A stretch of 64,000 nt of DNA, from assembly GCA_030263385.1 (NCBI GenBank), contig SZOX01000020.1:62001-126000 (forward strand). Direction: 5' to 3'. Below, in pieces: positions 36,520-47,162 of the stretch. The notes beneath the pieces are model-generated. The model was not told the origin of the DNA. It saw only the letters and a program-made list of their open reading frames with translations, and did no database searches. The position numbers were made by a program, and so were the translations under genes. The stretch is from Zeimonas sp003577305 (lineage in GTDB: Bacteria; Pseudomonadota; Gammaproteobacteria; Burkholderiales; Burkholderiaceae_E). The first letter of the stretch is position 1. Each line of letters starts with the position of its first letter.

Positions 36520-37314
36520 GTGAGCTACGAAACGCTGCAGACGCAACTGCACCAGGGCATCGCGCTCGTCTGGCTGAACCGGCCCGCGGTGCGCAACGCG
36601 ATGAACGACACCATGATCGCCGAGCTCACCGACGCGTTCGAGCGCGCCGGCGAAGACGAGGAGGTGCGCGCGATCATGCTCGCCGGCCACGGCAGCGCAT
36701 TCTGCGCGGGCGGCGACCTCGACTGGATGAAGCGCGCCCGGGATTTCACGCCCGAGGAGAACCGCGCCGACGCGGCGAGGCTCGCGCGGCTGCTGCGCAC
36801 CATCTACGAGAACCCCAAGCCGGTGGTCGCACGCGTGCACGGCCCGGCCTTCGCGGGCGGGCTCGGGCTGGTGGCCGCCTGCGACATCGCGGTGGCGAGC
36901 GCCGACGCGAAGTTCTGCCTGTCCGAGGTCAAGCTGGGCCTGATCCCGGCGATGATCAGCCCGTACGTGATCCGCGCGATGGGCGAGTCGATGGCGCGGC
37001 GCTACTTCCTCACCGCCGAGGTGTTCGAGGCGGCCGAGGCCTACCGGATCGGCCTGGTGCAGGAAATCTGCGTGCCCGAGGAACTCGACGGCACGGTGAA
37101 CGCGCTGCTCGGCCACCTGGTCCAGGGCGGGCCTGCCGCGCTCGGCGAGGCCAAGAAGCTGATCCGCGAGGTTGCCGGGCGGCCGATCGACGACGCGCTG
37201 GCCGCCGACACCGCTGCACGCATTGCCGCGGCGCGCGCCTCCGACGAAGGCCAGGAGGGCATCGCCGCATTCTTCGAGAAGCGCCGGCCCTCGTGGGTGC
37301 CCGCGCAGCCGTAG
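36520..37314 (+). CDS. liuC: Methylglutaconyl-CoA hydratase (enoyl-CoA hydratase family)
   Basis: A 264-residue crotonase-fold protein. The oxyanion-hole motif is HGSAFCAGGDLDWMKR and the second is HGPAFAGGLGLVAACDIAVAS; the Glu of SEVKLGLIPA is a likely catalytic residue. By position between liuB and liuD it hydrates 3-methylglutaconyl-CoA to HMG-CoA. It starts with GTG 15 bases after liuB. Confidence 0.92.
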   Translation: MSYETLQTQLHQGIALVWLNRPAVRNAMNDTMIAELTDAFERAGEDEEVRAIMLAGHGSAFCAGGDLDWMKRARDFTPEENRADAARLARLLRTIYENPKPVVARVHGPAFAGGLGLVAACDIAVASADAKFCLSEVKLGLIPAMISPYVIRAMGESMARRYFLTAEVFEAAEAYRIGLVQEICVPEELDGTVNALLGHLVQGGPAALGEAKKLIREVAGRPIDDALAADTAARIAAARASDEGQEGIAAFFEKRRPSWVPAQP

Positions 37315-37338
37315 AAGCCACCGACCCGGAGACGCCCG

Positions 37339-39387
<2,049 letters not shown>

Positions 39388-39461
39388 GCGCACGTGCGCG
39401 ATCGCGGCCGCGGCTGCTGAAGCAGCCGCCCGAGCGCGCAAAGTAGAATCGAAATCATCCC

Positions 39462-39478
39462 GGGGGCGCTGCGCCCCC
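39462..39478 (+). other. GC-rich hairpin just before liuE
   Basis: GGGGGC (39462-39467) pairs with GCCCCC (39473-39478) around a 5-base loop, ending 15 bases before the liuE ATG and just before the ACGGAG ribosome-binding site. It could reduce translation or read-through between liuD and liuE; role inferred. Confidence 0.4.
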
Positions 39479-39493
39479 CTGTACGGAGCCGCC

Positions 39494-40420
39494 ATGAAAC
39501 TGCCTTCCCGGGTCCTGATCACCGAGGTCGGTCCGCGCGACGGGTTGCAGAACGAGAAGCAGCCGGTCTCCACCGACGCGAAGGTCGAACTGTGCACGCG
39601 CCTGCTCCAGGCGGGCGTGCGCCAGCTCGAGGCGACCTCGTTCGTCTCGCCGAAGTGGGTGCCGCAGATGGCCGACGCGGCCGAGGTCATGGCGCGGCTG
39701 CCGCGCCCGGACGGCGTCGCCGTCTCGGTGCTCACGCCCAACATGAAGGGCTTCGAGGCCGCGCTGGCCGCCGGCGCCGACGAAGTGGTGATTTTCGCCG
39801 CCGCCAGCGAGGCGTTCTCGATGCGCAACATCAACTGCTCGATCGCCGAGAGCATCGAACGCTTCCGCCCGGTCGCGCAGGCGGCAATACAGCACCGGCT
39901 GCGGCTGCGCGCCGCGCTCTCGGTGGCGTTCGGCTGTCCCTACGAGGGCGAAGTGCCGGTGGCCGCGGTGGTCGACGTGGCGTCGCGGCTGCGCGACCTC
40001 GGCTGCGACGAGATCGGCATCGCCGACACGATCGGCGTGGGCACCGCTGCACAGGTCGAGCGCGTTTTCGATGCGGTCGCGCGCGAGGTGCCGCTCGATC
40101 GGCTCTCGGGCCACTTCCACGACACCTACGGCCAGGCGATCGCCAACGTGGTCGCCAGCCTGCAGGCGGGCGTGTTCCGCTTCGATTCGTCGATCGCCGG
40201 CCTCGGCGGCTGCCCGTACGCGAAGGGCGCCACGGGCAACGTCGCGACCGAAGACGTGGTCTACCTGATGCACGGGCTGGGCATCGAAACCGGGCTCGAT
40301 CTCGATGCGCTGGTCGACACCGGCCAGTGGATCTCGCGCGAACTCGGGCGCGCGAGCGCCTCGCGCGCAGGCAACGCGATCGCCGCGCGCCGGCGCGCGC
40401 AGGCCGGGGCCGCGGCATGA
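39494..40420 (+). CDS. liuE: Hydroxymethylglutaryl-CoA lyase
   Basis: A 308-residue TIM-barrel lyase with EVGPRDGLQNE at the N-terminus, HFHDTYGQA with metal-binding His residues, and the signature GLGGCPYAKGATGNVATED including the catalytic Cys. It cleaves HMG-CoA to acetyl-CoA and acetoacetate, the last step of leucine degradation here. Its stop overlaps the next start (ATGA). Confidence 0.96.
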   Translation: MKLPSRVLITEVGPRDGLQNEKQPVSTDAKVELCTRLLQAGVRQLEATSFVSPKWVPQMADAAEVMARLPRPDGVAVSVLTPNMKGFEAALAAGADEVVIFAAASEAFSMRNINCSIAESIERFRPVAQAAIQHRLRLRAALSVAFGCPYEGEVPVAAVVDVASRLRDLGCDEIGIADTIGVGTAAQVERVFDAVAREVPLDRLSGHFHDTYGQAIANVVASLQAGVFRFDSSIAGLGGCPYAKGATGNVATEDVVYLMHGLGIETGLDLDALVDTGQWISRELGRASASRAGNAIAARRRAQAGAAA

Positions 40421-40500
40421 GCGACGCTGCCCACGGCATGAGCGACGCTGCCCACGGCGTGAGCGACGCTGCCGGCGGCGTGAACGACGCTGCCGACATC
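40417..40500 (+). repeat. Four 21-base tandem repeats with start codons
   Basis: Four units of 21 bases; units 1 and 2 are identical (ATGAGCGACGCTGCCCACGG then C), units 3 and 4 diverge. Each unit begins with ATG or GTG and encodes a heptapeptide like MSDAAHG at the N-terminus of the DUF1289 protein, giving several possible in-frame starts. Confidence 0.85.
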
Positions 40501-40740
40501 GCGCACGAGCCGGCCGCCGCCGGCCGCACACCCCCGGCACCCGCAGCGCCGGCATCCGCGGCCGGGCCGATCCCGTCTCCCTGCATCTCGGTGTGCCGCA
40601 TCGAGCCGGCCAGCGGCCTGTGCGAGGGGTGCCTGCGCACGCTCGACGAGATCGCGCGCTGGGGTTCGATGGACAACGAGGCGCGTCACGAGGTGTGGCG
40701 CGCGATCCATGCCCGGCGCGCCAGCCGGCCGGGCCCGTGA
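40417..40740 (+). CDS. DUF1289 domain protein with repeated N-terminus
   Basis: A 107-residue protein. Residues 54-100 form the DUF1289 domain: SPCISVCRIEPASGLCEGC with four cysteines, then RTLDEIARW, likely a small metal-binding (zinc or iron) fold of unknown role. Residues 1-28 are four heptad-like repeats from a 21-base DNA repeat, followed by an Ala/Pro-rich linker. The first ATG overlaps the liuE stop; later ATG/GTG codons in the repeat could also start translation. Its own stop overlaps the MBL gene start. Confidence 0.85.
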   Translation: MSDAAHGMSDAAHGVSDAAGGVNDAADIAHEPAAAGRTPPAPAAPASAAGPIPSPCISVCRIEPASGLCEGCLRTLDEIARWGSMDNEARHEVWRAIHARRASRPGP

Positions 40741-41648
40741 AACCGCTGCCCGCATCACTGCGCTTCATCGAGCGCGACTGGCTGTCGGCCAACCAGATCA
40801 TCGGCCTCGATGGCGACGAGGCAGCGGTCGTCGACACGGGCTATGCCACGCGCAGCGCGCAGACGCTGGAACTGGTGCGCGGCGCGCTCTCCGGCACCGG
40901 GGCGACACTCACCCGCATCTTCAACACGCACCTGCACTCCGACCACTGCGGCGGCAACCGCGCGCTCGTCGAGGCGTTCGGCTGCTCGGTCACGATCCCG
41001 CGCGCCAGCGCCGACGAGGTCGCCGAATGGGACGAGCAGCGGCTGAGCTTCGCCGCGACCGGACAGCACTGTCCGCGCTTCGCGTACGACGCGACGCTGC
41101 AGCCCGGCGACACGCTGCGTCTGGGCGGGTTCGACTGGGACGTGCACGCCGCTCCGGGGCACGACCCGAAGAGCCTGATCTTTCACTGCGAGCGCGAGCG
41201 GCTGCTGATCTCGGCCGACGCTTTGTGGGAGAACGGCTTCGGCATCGTCTTCCCGGAGATCGACGGGGAGTCGGGCTTCGACGAACAGCACCAGGTGCTC
41301 GAGCTGATCGGGCGCCTGCGCGTCGAGCGCGTGCTGCCGGGGCACGGGCCGATGTTCGGCGAGGTCGAAGCGGCGCTCGGGCGCGCGCGCGCGAAGCTCG
41401 CCGCGATGCGCGCCGATCCGAAGCGCCACGCGCGCCACGCGCTGAAAGTGCTGGTGAAATTCCTGCTGCTCGACCTCGGGCGCATCGACGAGCGCGCACT
41501 GCACGAACACGTGAGCAACGCGCTGCTGATGCGCCGCGCGGCCGCGCAGATCGGGATGAGCTACGAGGACGCGCTGCGCTGGGCGACCGATTCGCTGGTG
41601 GCGCAGGGCCTGCTGCGGCGCGAGGGCGGCGAGCTCGTCGACGCCTGA
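40737..41648 (+). CDS. MBL-fold metallo-hydrolase with C-terminal winged helix
   Basis: A 303-residue metallo-beta-lactamase-fold hydrolase. The zinc motif is THLHSDHCGG, with later ligands in GHDPKSL (His) and SADALWENG (Asp) and GHGPMFG. The C-terminal 90 residues look like the winged-helix tail of LACTB2-type proteins. Possible thioester or nucleic-acid hydrolase; substrate unknown. The GTG start overlaps the previous stop by 4 bases, extending the liuE transcript. Confidence 0.85.
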   Translation: MKPLPASLRFIERDWLSANQIIGLDGDEAAVVDTGYATRSAQTLELVRGALSGTGATLTRIFNTHLHSDHCGGNRALVEAFGCSVTIPRASADEVAEWDEQRLSFAATGQHCPRFAYDATLQPGDTLRLGGFDWDVHAAPGHDPKSLIFHCERERLLISADALWENGFGIVFPEIDGESGFDEQHQVLELIGRLRVERVLPGHGPMFGEVEAALGRARAKLAAMRADPKRHARHALKVLVKFLLLDLGRIDERALHEHVSNALLMRRAAAQIGMSYEDALRWATDSLVAQGLLRREGGELVDA

Positions 41649-41653
41649 ACCGG

Positions 41654-41677
41654 CTGCGCCAGCCCCGGACGGCGCAG
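41654..41677. terminator. Hairpin between convergent genes
   Basis: CTGCGCC (41654-41660) and GGCGCAG (41671-41677) form a perfect 7-base-pair stem with a 10-base loop, in the 58-base gap between the MBL gene and the convergent carbonic anhydrase-like gene. A short TTG follows. It is a plausible end for the liu-MBL transcript. Confidence 0.4.
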
Positions 41678-41706
41678 TTGCGCCGATCGGCGTGCGCGAC
41701 TGCGGC

Positions 41707-42324
41707 TCAACCGCCGCGCGCGCGCACGCTGGCGAACTCCCAGCGCGTGCGGCCGCGCCCCTGCTCCACCCGGTCGAGCGGCTGCGCCGCGACGATTCCG
41801 CCGTCGAGTGCGCGCCGCGCCAGCTCGATGTAGAGCGCCGTGCCGCGGCGCTTCCAGGCGATGTCGTCGTCGCTCAGGGTGCGCCGCACGCGCGCCGGCA
41901 CCCCGGCGACGAGCACCCGCGGCGCAATCACCTCGGCCACCTTCACGAACGACATCGCCGCGACGATCGCCTGCTCGCCTACGACCGCCGTGTCCATCAC
42001 CACGGCGTGGATGCCGACGAGCGCGTCGCGGCCGATGCGCGCGCAATGGATGACCGCGCCGTGGCCGATGTGCGACTCCTCCTCCATCACGCAGTCGAAG
42101 TCGGGCGCCGAGTGCACCACGCAGTTGTCCTGCAGGTTCGCGTTGCGCTCGAGCACGATGCGGCCGAAGTCGCCGCGCAGCACCGCGCCGGGGCCTACGT
42201 AACAGCCCGGGCCGACGATCACGTCGCCGATCAGCACGGCTGCCGGATGCACGTAGGCCGACGGATCGATCACCGGCACGATTCCTTCGAAGGCATAGAC
42301 GGTCGGGGCACTGGACACGGGCAT
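41707..42324 (-). CDS. Gamma-carbonic anhydrase family protein
   Basis: A 205-residue left-handed beta-helix (hexapeptide repeat) protein, with VLRGDFGRIVLERNANLQDNCVVHS and the histidines in ESHIGHGAVIHCARIGRDALVGIHAVVMD that bind metal in gamma-carbonic anhydrases. The PaaY/YrdA-like members have carbonic anhydrase or thioesterase-related roles. AGGAG abuts the ATG at 42324 directly, so the GTG at 42318 (6-base spacing) is a good alternative start. Confidence 0.85.
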   Translation of the reverse strand: MPVSSAPTVYAFEGIVPVIDPSAYVHPAAVLIGDVIVGPGCYVGPGAVLRGDFGRIVLERNANLQDNCVVHSAPDFDCVMEEESHIGHGAVIHCARIGRDALVGIHAVVMDTAVVGEQAIVAAMSFVKVAEVIAPRVLVAGVPARVRRTLSDDDIAWKRRGTALYIELARRALDGGIVAAQPLDRVEQGRGRTRWEFASVRARGG

Positions 42325-42501
42325 CTCCTGTTGCAGCGATGGTAACCCGTCGCCGGGCGCGCCTCGCCGCATCGTCGGCGCAACACCGCACCCGGACCCG
42401 GCGGCGTTACCGGGACGCTCCTCCGTCCGGATGCTCCGCTCGTCGGACACCCTCGGCGGGTCGTCCCCTTGGGGCGACCGGGAGGCTACGCTGCCCGGAC
42501 G

Positions 42502-43704
42502 ATGGCAATGACGACGGTCCTTTTCGACCTGCGCACGATCTTCCTGGTCGGCGGCTGCACCGCCGCCCTGGGCGCGTTGGCGTTCGAAGGCCTGGCGCGC
42601 ATGTACCGGCCCGCCGCTGCGGCGATGCGCCGCTACGCGCTGGCGCTCGCGGCCATCGGGGCCGGCATGAGCCTGATCGCGTTGCGCGACAGCGGCCTGC
42701 CCGAGTGGCTGGGCTACGTCGGCATGAACTGCCTGCAGTCGGCCGGCATCGTGCTGACTGCCGATGCGACGCTGCGCCTGTTCGGACGCGTGCAGCCGGC
42801 CTGGCTGCTCGGCGGCCAGCTCGGCGGCCTGGCCGTGCTGTGGGCCTGGCTGGGCAGCGATCCCGAGTTCGCCACCGACCGCGTCCTCGCGACCTCGGTG
42901 CTGCACCTCGCCTGCAGCGTCGTCTGCGTGGTTGCGATCCGCCGCACCGGCAGCTGGCGCCAGCAGCCCTACGTGCGCACGCTGGCGACCTTCTTCACCG
43001 GCTACGCGCTGATCCACCTGCTGCGCGTCGTCGCTGCGCTGATCGGCGTTCCGGCCACCGCTGGCGGCGTGTTCGCGCCGAGCCCGGCACAGATCGGCTT
43101 CGTCCTGGCGTTCGCGCTGAGCCCGATCGCGCTCGCGATGATCGTGCAGATGATGCTGCACGCGCGCATCTCGGGCGAGCTGCACCGGCGCGCCACGACC
43201 GACGAGCTGACCGGCCTGCACTCGCGGCGGCACTTCTTCGAGCTCTCGCGCGAGCGGCTGCGCGAGCCGCACGCCAGGGACACGGTCCATCACCTGCTGA
43301 TGATCGACCTGGATCACTTCAAGTCGGTCAACGACCGCTTCGGCCACGCGGTCGGCGACCGTGCGCTGCGACACGCCGCGGCCGTACTGAAGAAAGCGCT
43401 GAAGAACGCGGGCCTGCTCGGTCGCTACGGCGGAGAGGAGTTCTGCGCGCTGATCCGCAGCTGCAGCGATGCCGACGCGAACCGCACGATCGACGAGTTG
43501 CGCCGCGCGCTGGAGGCCGCGCCGATGCGCGCCGGCGCGGCGACGATCGTGCTCACCGCCAGCATCGGCGCCGTGCCGGTCGACGACAGCGAGTCGCTCG
43601 AGCGGCTGCTGGTGCACGCCGATCAATGCGTGTACCAGGCCAAGACCGAAGGACGCAACCGCGTCGTGCGCCTGGGCGAGATGATGGCCGAACCGGTCGT
43701 CTGA
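42502..43704 (+). CDS. Membrane diguanylate cyclase (GGDEF)
   Basis: A 400-residue protein with about six N-terminal membrane segments (residues 8-225) and a C-terminal GGDEF domain with the active-site GGEEF in LLGRYGGEEF. It should make c-di-GMP from GTP. The upstream RxxD inhibitory site is absent (sequence KNAG), so feedback inhibition by product is unlikely. The membrane part has no recognised sensor domain. It starts after a 177-base gap with no other feature; GGGAGG lies 17 bases before the ATG. Confidence 0.88.
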   Translation: MAMTTVLFDLRTIFLVGGCTAALGALAFEGLARMYRPAAAAMRRYALALAAIGAGMSLIALRDSGLPEWLGYVGMNCLQSAGIVLTADATLRLFGRVQPAWLLGGQLGGLAVLWAWLGSDPEFATDRVLATSVLHLACSVVCVVAIRRTGSWRQQPYVRTLATFFTGYALIHLLRVVAALIGVPATAGGVFAPSPAQIGFVLAFALSPIALAMIVQMMLHARISGELHRRATTDELTGLHSRRHFFELSRERLREPHARDTVHHLLMIDLDHFKSVNDRFGHAVGDRALRHAAAVLKKALKNAGLLGRYGGEEFCALIRSCSDADANRTIDELRRALEAAPMRAGAATIVLTASIGAVPVDDSESLERLLVHADQCVYQAKTEGRNRVVRLGEMMAEPVV

Positions 43705-43718
43705 GCGACGAGCCGCGC

Positions 43719-44978
43719 TCAGTCGTACTTGCGCGCGTCCTCGATCACCTTGCCGTCGTTCGGCAGGCTGCCGGGGTCGAGCAGTTCGACCTCGCCGCGA
43801 AGCTTGGTGATCTCGCGGATCGCATCGGCCAGCCGCGCAGCGAGCGCCTCGCCGCCGCCGGCCGCGGCCAGTTGCGCGGCGTCGACCTCGCACTTCAACG
43901 TCATCCGGTCGTTGGCCATCTCGCCCTCGACCACCAGGCGCGCGCGGCCCGCCGGCGGAACGCGGCGGACGATCTCGGCCACCTGGCCCGGGTGCACGAA
44001 CATGCCGCGCACCTTGGCGGTCTGGTCGGCGCGTCCGAGCCAGCCGCGAATGCGCACGTTGGTGCGCCCGCACGGCGAGATGCCGGGCAGCACCGCCGAG
44101 AGGTCGCCGGTGCCGAAGCGGATCAGCGGGTATTCGGGATTGAAGCTGGTGACCACCACCTCGCCGACCTCGCCGTCGCGAACCGGCTCGCCGGTGCCGG
44201 GGCGCACGATCTCGAGAATCAGTTCCTCGTCGAGGATCATTCCGTCCATCGCGCTCGATTCGTAGGCGATCAGGCCCACGTCGGCAGTGCCGTACCACTG
44301 CAGCACCGTCTCGATGCCCTGCTGGTGGAACCAGCTGCGCAGGCTCGGCGGCAGCGCCTCCGCCGCCAGCAGCGCGCGCTTCAGGTTCGAGACGTCGAGC
44401 GCCAGTTCCTGCGCCTTCTCGACGATGATGCGCAGGAACGACGGCGTGCCCGTGTATGCGTCGGGCCGGAACCGGCGGATCAGCTCGATCTGCTGCTCGG
44501 TCTGTCCGGTGCCCGCGGGGATCACCGCGCAGCCGAGCCTGCGCGCGGCGCCATCGACCATCCACGCGCCCGGGGTCAGGTGGTAGCCGAAGCAGTTCTG
44601 CACCACGTGCCCGGGGCGGATGCCTGCCGCATACAGCGCGCGCGTGGTGCGCCACGGGTCTTCGCGCGCGCCCTCCGGATCGAAGATCGGTCCGGGCGAC
44701 ATGAACAGGCGCCCGAGCCGGCCCGGCTCGACCGTGGTCAGCCCGCCGAACGGGGGATCTTCCTCCTGCAGCGCCTTCAGGTCGCTCTTGCGCAGCACCG
44801 GCAACTGGGCCAGCGCCTTGCGCGAGCTGATCGCCTGCGGATCGACGCCCCGCAGCCGCGCCCGCCAGCCGCGCGCGTTCGCGCTGGCACGCGCAACGAG
44901 TGCCGGCAGCGCCGCCATCAGTGCGCCTTCGCGCGCCTCGGCCGAGCGGGTCTCGAGCAGGTCGTAGTAGGCGGACAT
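43719..44978 (-). CDS. Phenylacetate-CoA ligase-like AMP-forming ligase
   Basis: A 419-residue adenylate-forming enzyme of the PaaK type: compact length, YTGTPSFLR in place of the usual P-loop, WYGTADVGLIAYES, and a C-terminal domain with GRADQTAKVRGMFVHP. Such enzymes activate phenylacetate or related aromatic acids with CoA. It is last in the ABC transporter operon, suggesting it activates the imported acid; the true substrate is unknown. Confidence 0.87.
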   Translation of the reverse strand: MSAYYDLLETRSAEAREGALMAALPALVARASANARGWRARLRGVDPQAISSRKALAQLPVLRKSDLKALQEEDPPFGGLTTVEPGRLGRLFMSPGPIFDPEGAREDPWRTTRALYAAGIRPGHVVQNCFGYHLTPGAWMVDGAARRLGCAVIPAGTGQTEQQIELIRRFRPDAYTGTPSFLRIIVEKAQELALDVSNLKRALLAAEALPPSLRSWFHQQGIETVLQWYGTADVGLIAYESSAMDGMILDEELILEIVRPGTGEPVRDGEVGEVVVTSFNPEYPLIRFGTGDLSAVLPGISPCGRTNVRIRGWLGRADQTAKVRGMFVHPGQVAEIVRRVPPAGRARLVVEGEMANDRMTLKCEVDAAQLAAAGGGEALAARLADAIREITKLRGEVELLDPGSLPNDGKVIEDARKYD

Positions 44979-44982
44979 CGGC

Positions 44983-45822
44983 TCAGAGCCAGCGCTTGCG
45001 GCGCTTGTAGGACTTGAGGTTCTTGAACGAGCGGCGCTCCTCGCCGCCGCCGCCGCCCAGGTAGAACTCGCGCACGTCCTCGTTGTCGACGAGCTCGGCC
45101 TGCGTGCCGTCGAGCACGATCTTGCCCGACTCCATGATGTATCCGTAGCTGGCCGCCTGCAGCGCCATGCGGGCGTTCTGCTCGACCAGCAGGATGGTGA
45201 TGCCCAGCTCGCGATTGAGCTGGCGGATGATGCCGAACACTTCCTTCACCAGCAGTGGCGACAGGCCCATCGACGGTTCGTCGAGCAGGATCATCTTCGG
45301 CCTGGCCATCAGCGCGCGGCTGATCGCGAGCATCTGCTGTTCCCCGCCCGACAGGTAGCCGGCCAGGCCGGTGCGTTCGCGCAGGCGCGGGAAGAAGTCG
45401 AACACCATGTCGAGGTCGCGGCGCACCTCGCCGTCGCGCCGCGTGTAGGCACCCAGGCGCAGGTTCTCGACGACCGTCATGTCCTCGACGATGCGCCTGC
45501 CCTCCATCACCTGGAAGATGCCGCGGCGCACGATCTGCTCGGGCGCCATGTTGGCGATCTCCTCGCCCATGAAGTTGACGTTGCCGCGCGTGACCTCGCC
45601 GTCCTCGGTGCGCAGCAGCCCGGAGATCGCCTTCAGGGTGGTCGACTTTCCGGCGCCGTTGGGCCCGAGCAGCGCGACGATCTGCCCCTGCGGGACCGAG
45701 AGGCTGACGCCGCGCAGCACGAGGATCACCTCGTCGTAGACGACCTCGATGTTGTTGACCGTCAGGATCGGGGTGCCGGCGGCGACCGCCGGCTCCGCCT
45801 GCTTCGTTTGCGCTTCGACCAT
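44983..45822 (-). CDS. livF: LIV-type ABC transporter ATPase (LivF)
   Basis: A 279-residue ABC ATPase with Walker A GPNGAGKSTT, signature LSGGEQQML and Walker B MILLDEPSMG, and the LivF-type tail. The C-terminus adds a basic stretch (FKNLKSYKRRKRWL) longer than usual. It powers import with LivG. It lies 4 bases before the PaaK-like gene and after a strong hairpin. Confidence 0.92.
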   Translation of the reverse strand: MVEAQTKQAEPAVAAGTPILTVNNIEVVYDEVILVLRGVSLSVPQGQIVALLGPNGAGKSTTLKAISGLLRTEDGEVTRGNVNFMGEEIANMAPEQIVRRGIFQVMEGRRIVEDMTVVENLRLGAYTRRDGEVRRDLDMVFDFFPRLRERTGLAGYLSGGEQQMLAISRALMARPKMILLDEPSMGLSPLLVKEVFGIIRQLNRELGITILLVEQNARMALQAASYGYIMESGKIVLDGTQAELVDNEDVREFYLGGGGGEERRSFKNLKSYKRRKRWL

Positions 45823-45848
45823 GGTTGCGCTTCCTGCTGCGACCGGCC

Positions 45849-45887
45849 GCTTCCCTTCCGCGGACGCCAGTGGCGCGGAAGGGAAGC
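45849..45887 (-). other. 14-base-pair hairpin between binding-protein and livF genes
   Basis: A perfect stem (45849-45862 with 45874-45887) and an 11-base loop lie in the 74-base gap after the binding-protein gene. No T-run follows on the minus strand. Such structures often stabilise upstream mRNA so that binding protein is made in excess over the ATPase; this role is inferred. Confidence 0.65.
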
Positions 45888-45896
45888 CGGCAGCGA

Positions 45897-47135
45897 TCAC
45901 CAGCCGAGCCACTCCGGCTTGCGCGGGATCACCGACTCGCCGATCTTCTCGATGCTCTGCGCGCCGCCCTTCGAGTTGGCGCGGTAGATGAACACGGTCG
46001 TCGTGCCGCGGTGGTCTTCCGGCGTCCAGGTGGACGGAATGCACACGCCCTGCAGCTCGGCCGGAACGTGATCCTTCATCTGCTCCATCGCCTTCTTGAT
46101 GTTCGGGCCGGTGACCCCGCCCGCCTTGTCGGCCACGGCCATCGCATCGCGCATGTAGTAGACCGAGCAGATGCCGCGCATGTAGTGCACCGGCCGGTAC
46201 TGGTTGCCCGAGGGATCGGAGACCTTCGAGATCTCGCGCACCGTCTTCATGCCCGCAGCGGTCGACTTCCAGTCGGCCGCGCCCACCACGAACACCACGC
46301 CGTTGGCGGCGTCGCCCGCAGCCTTCAGCGCGTTCTCGTCCATCGCCCAGACGTTGCCCAGGAACTGCGTGTCCACGCCCACCGTCTCGCACGACTTCAG
46401 CAGCGAGATCGTCGAGCCGCCCGTGTTGGCAAGGAACGCGTAGTTGGCGCCGGACTCCTTCAGGCTCAGGCACTGGGCCTTGAAGTCACCGGGCTTGAGC
46501 GAGTACTGGATCGGCGGAACGACCGCGAAGCCCATCTCCTTGGCGTATTCGCCGCAGGCGGCCTTCGGCGCGTTCGGGTACGGATGGTTGTCGCCCAGGT
46601 GCACGAATTTGGGCGAGGCGATGCCCTTCTTCTTCGCGTCGGCCGCGGCCCACTGCACCAGCGCACGGCAGCCGTCGGTGTACGACGGGCCGTAGAAGAA
46701 GTTGTACGGCGCCGGCTTCGAGCCGTGCGTGCCCTTGCCCGACGGGTCGGTCAGGTGGCCCGAGTACGAGGCCGAGAAATACGGGATTTCGTCCTTGGCG
46801 ACGAAAGTGACGAGGGCTTCGGTGTCGCCGGTGCCCCAGCCCTGGATCGCCGCGACTTTCTGCGAGCCGGTCCACTTCTTGTAGGTGGCGATCGCCCGCG
46901 GAATCTCGTAGCTGTAGTCGACCGTCTCGAATTCGATCTTCTTGCCGTTCACGCCGCCGTGGGAGTTCACGTAGGCGAGCGCATCGGCCACGCCCTGGCC
47001 GTAGGGCTTGCCGACGTCGGAGGTGGCGCCGGTGTAGTCGGCGATGTGGCCGACGAATATGCCCTGGGCGGCGGCCGGGCCGGCGCCGATCAGGACGGCC
47101 GCCGCGGCTGCGGCGGAAAGCAGGTTGCCCTTCAT
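45897..47135 (-). CDS. LIV-type ABC transporter substrate-binding protein
   Basis: A 412-residue periplasmic binding protein (Peripla_BP_6 type) with a Sec signal peptide cleaved after AAA of GAGPAAAQG (about residue 24). The two-lobed domain includes HIADYTGATSDVGKPYGQGV and GWGTGDTEALV. Its substrate is not known; the neighbouring acyl-CoA ligases suggest a carboxylic acid rather than leucine. A strong GAGGAG site and the downstream hairpin both suit high expression. Confidence 0.92.
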   Translation of the reverse strand: MKGNLLSAAAAAAVLIGAGPAAAQGIFVGHIADYTGATSDVGKPYGQGVADALAYVNSHGGVNGKKIEFETVDYSYEIPRAIATYKKWTGSQKVAAIQGWGTGDTEALVTFVAKDEIPYFSASYSGHLTDPSGKGTHGSKPAPYNFFYGPSYTDGCRALVQWAAADAKKKGIASPKFVHLGDNHPYPNAPKAACGEYAKEMGFAVVPPIQYSLKPGDFKAQCLSLKESGANYAFLANTGGSTISLLKSCETVGVDTQFLGNVWAMDENALKAAGDAANGVVFVVGAADWKSTAAGMKTVREISKVSDPSGNQYRPVHYMRGICSVYYMRDAMAVADKAGGVTGPNIKKAMEQMKDHVPAELQGVCIPSTWTPEDHRGTTTVFIYRANSKGGAQSIEKIGESVIPRKPEWLGW

Positions 47136-47162
47136 TGCAGTGCTCCTCTCTGGGGGTCGTGG

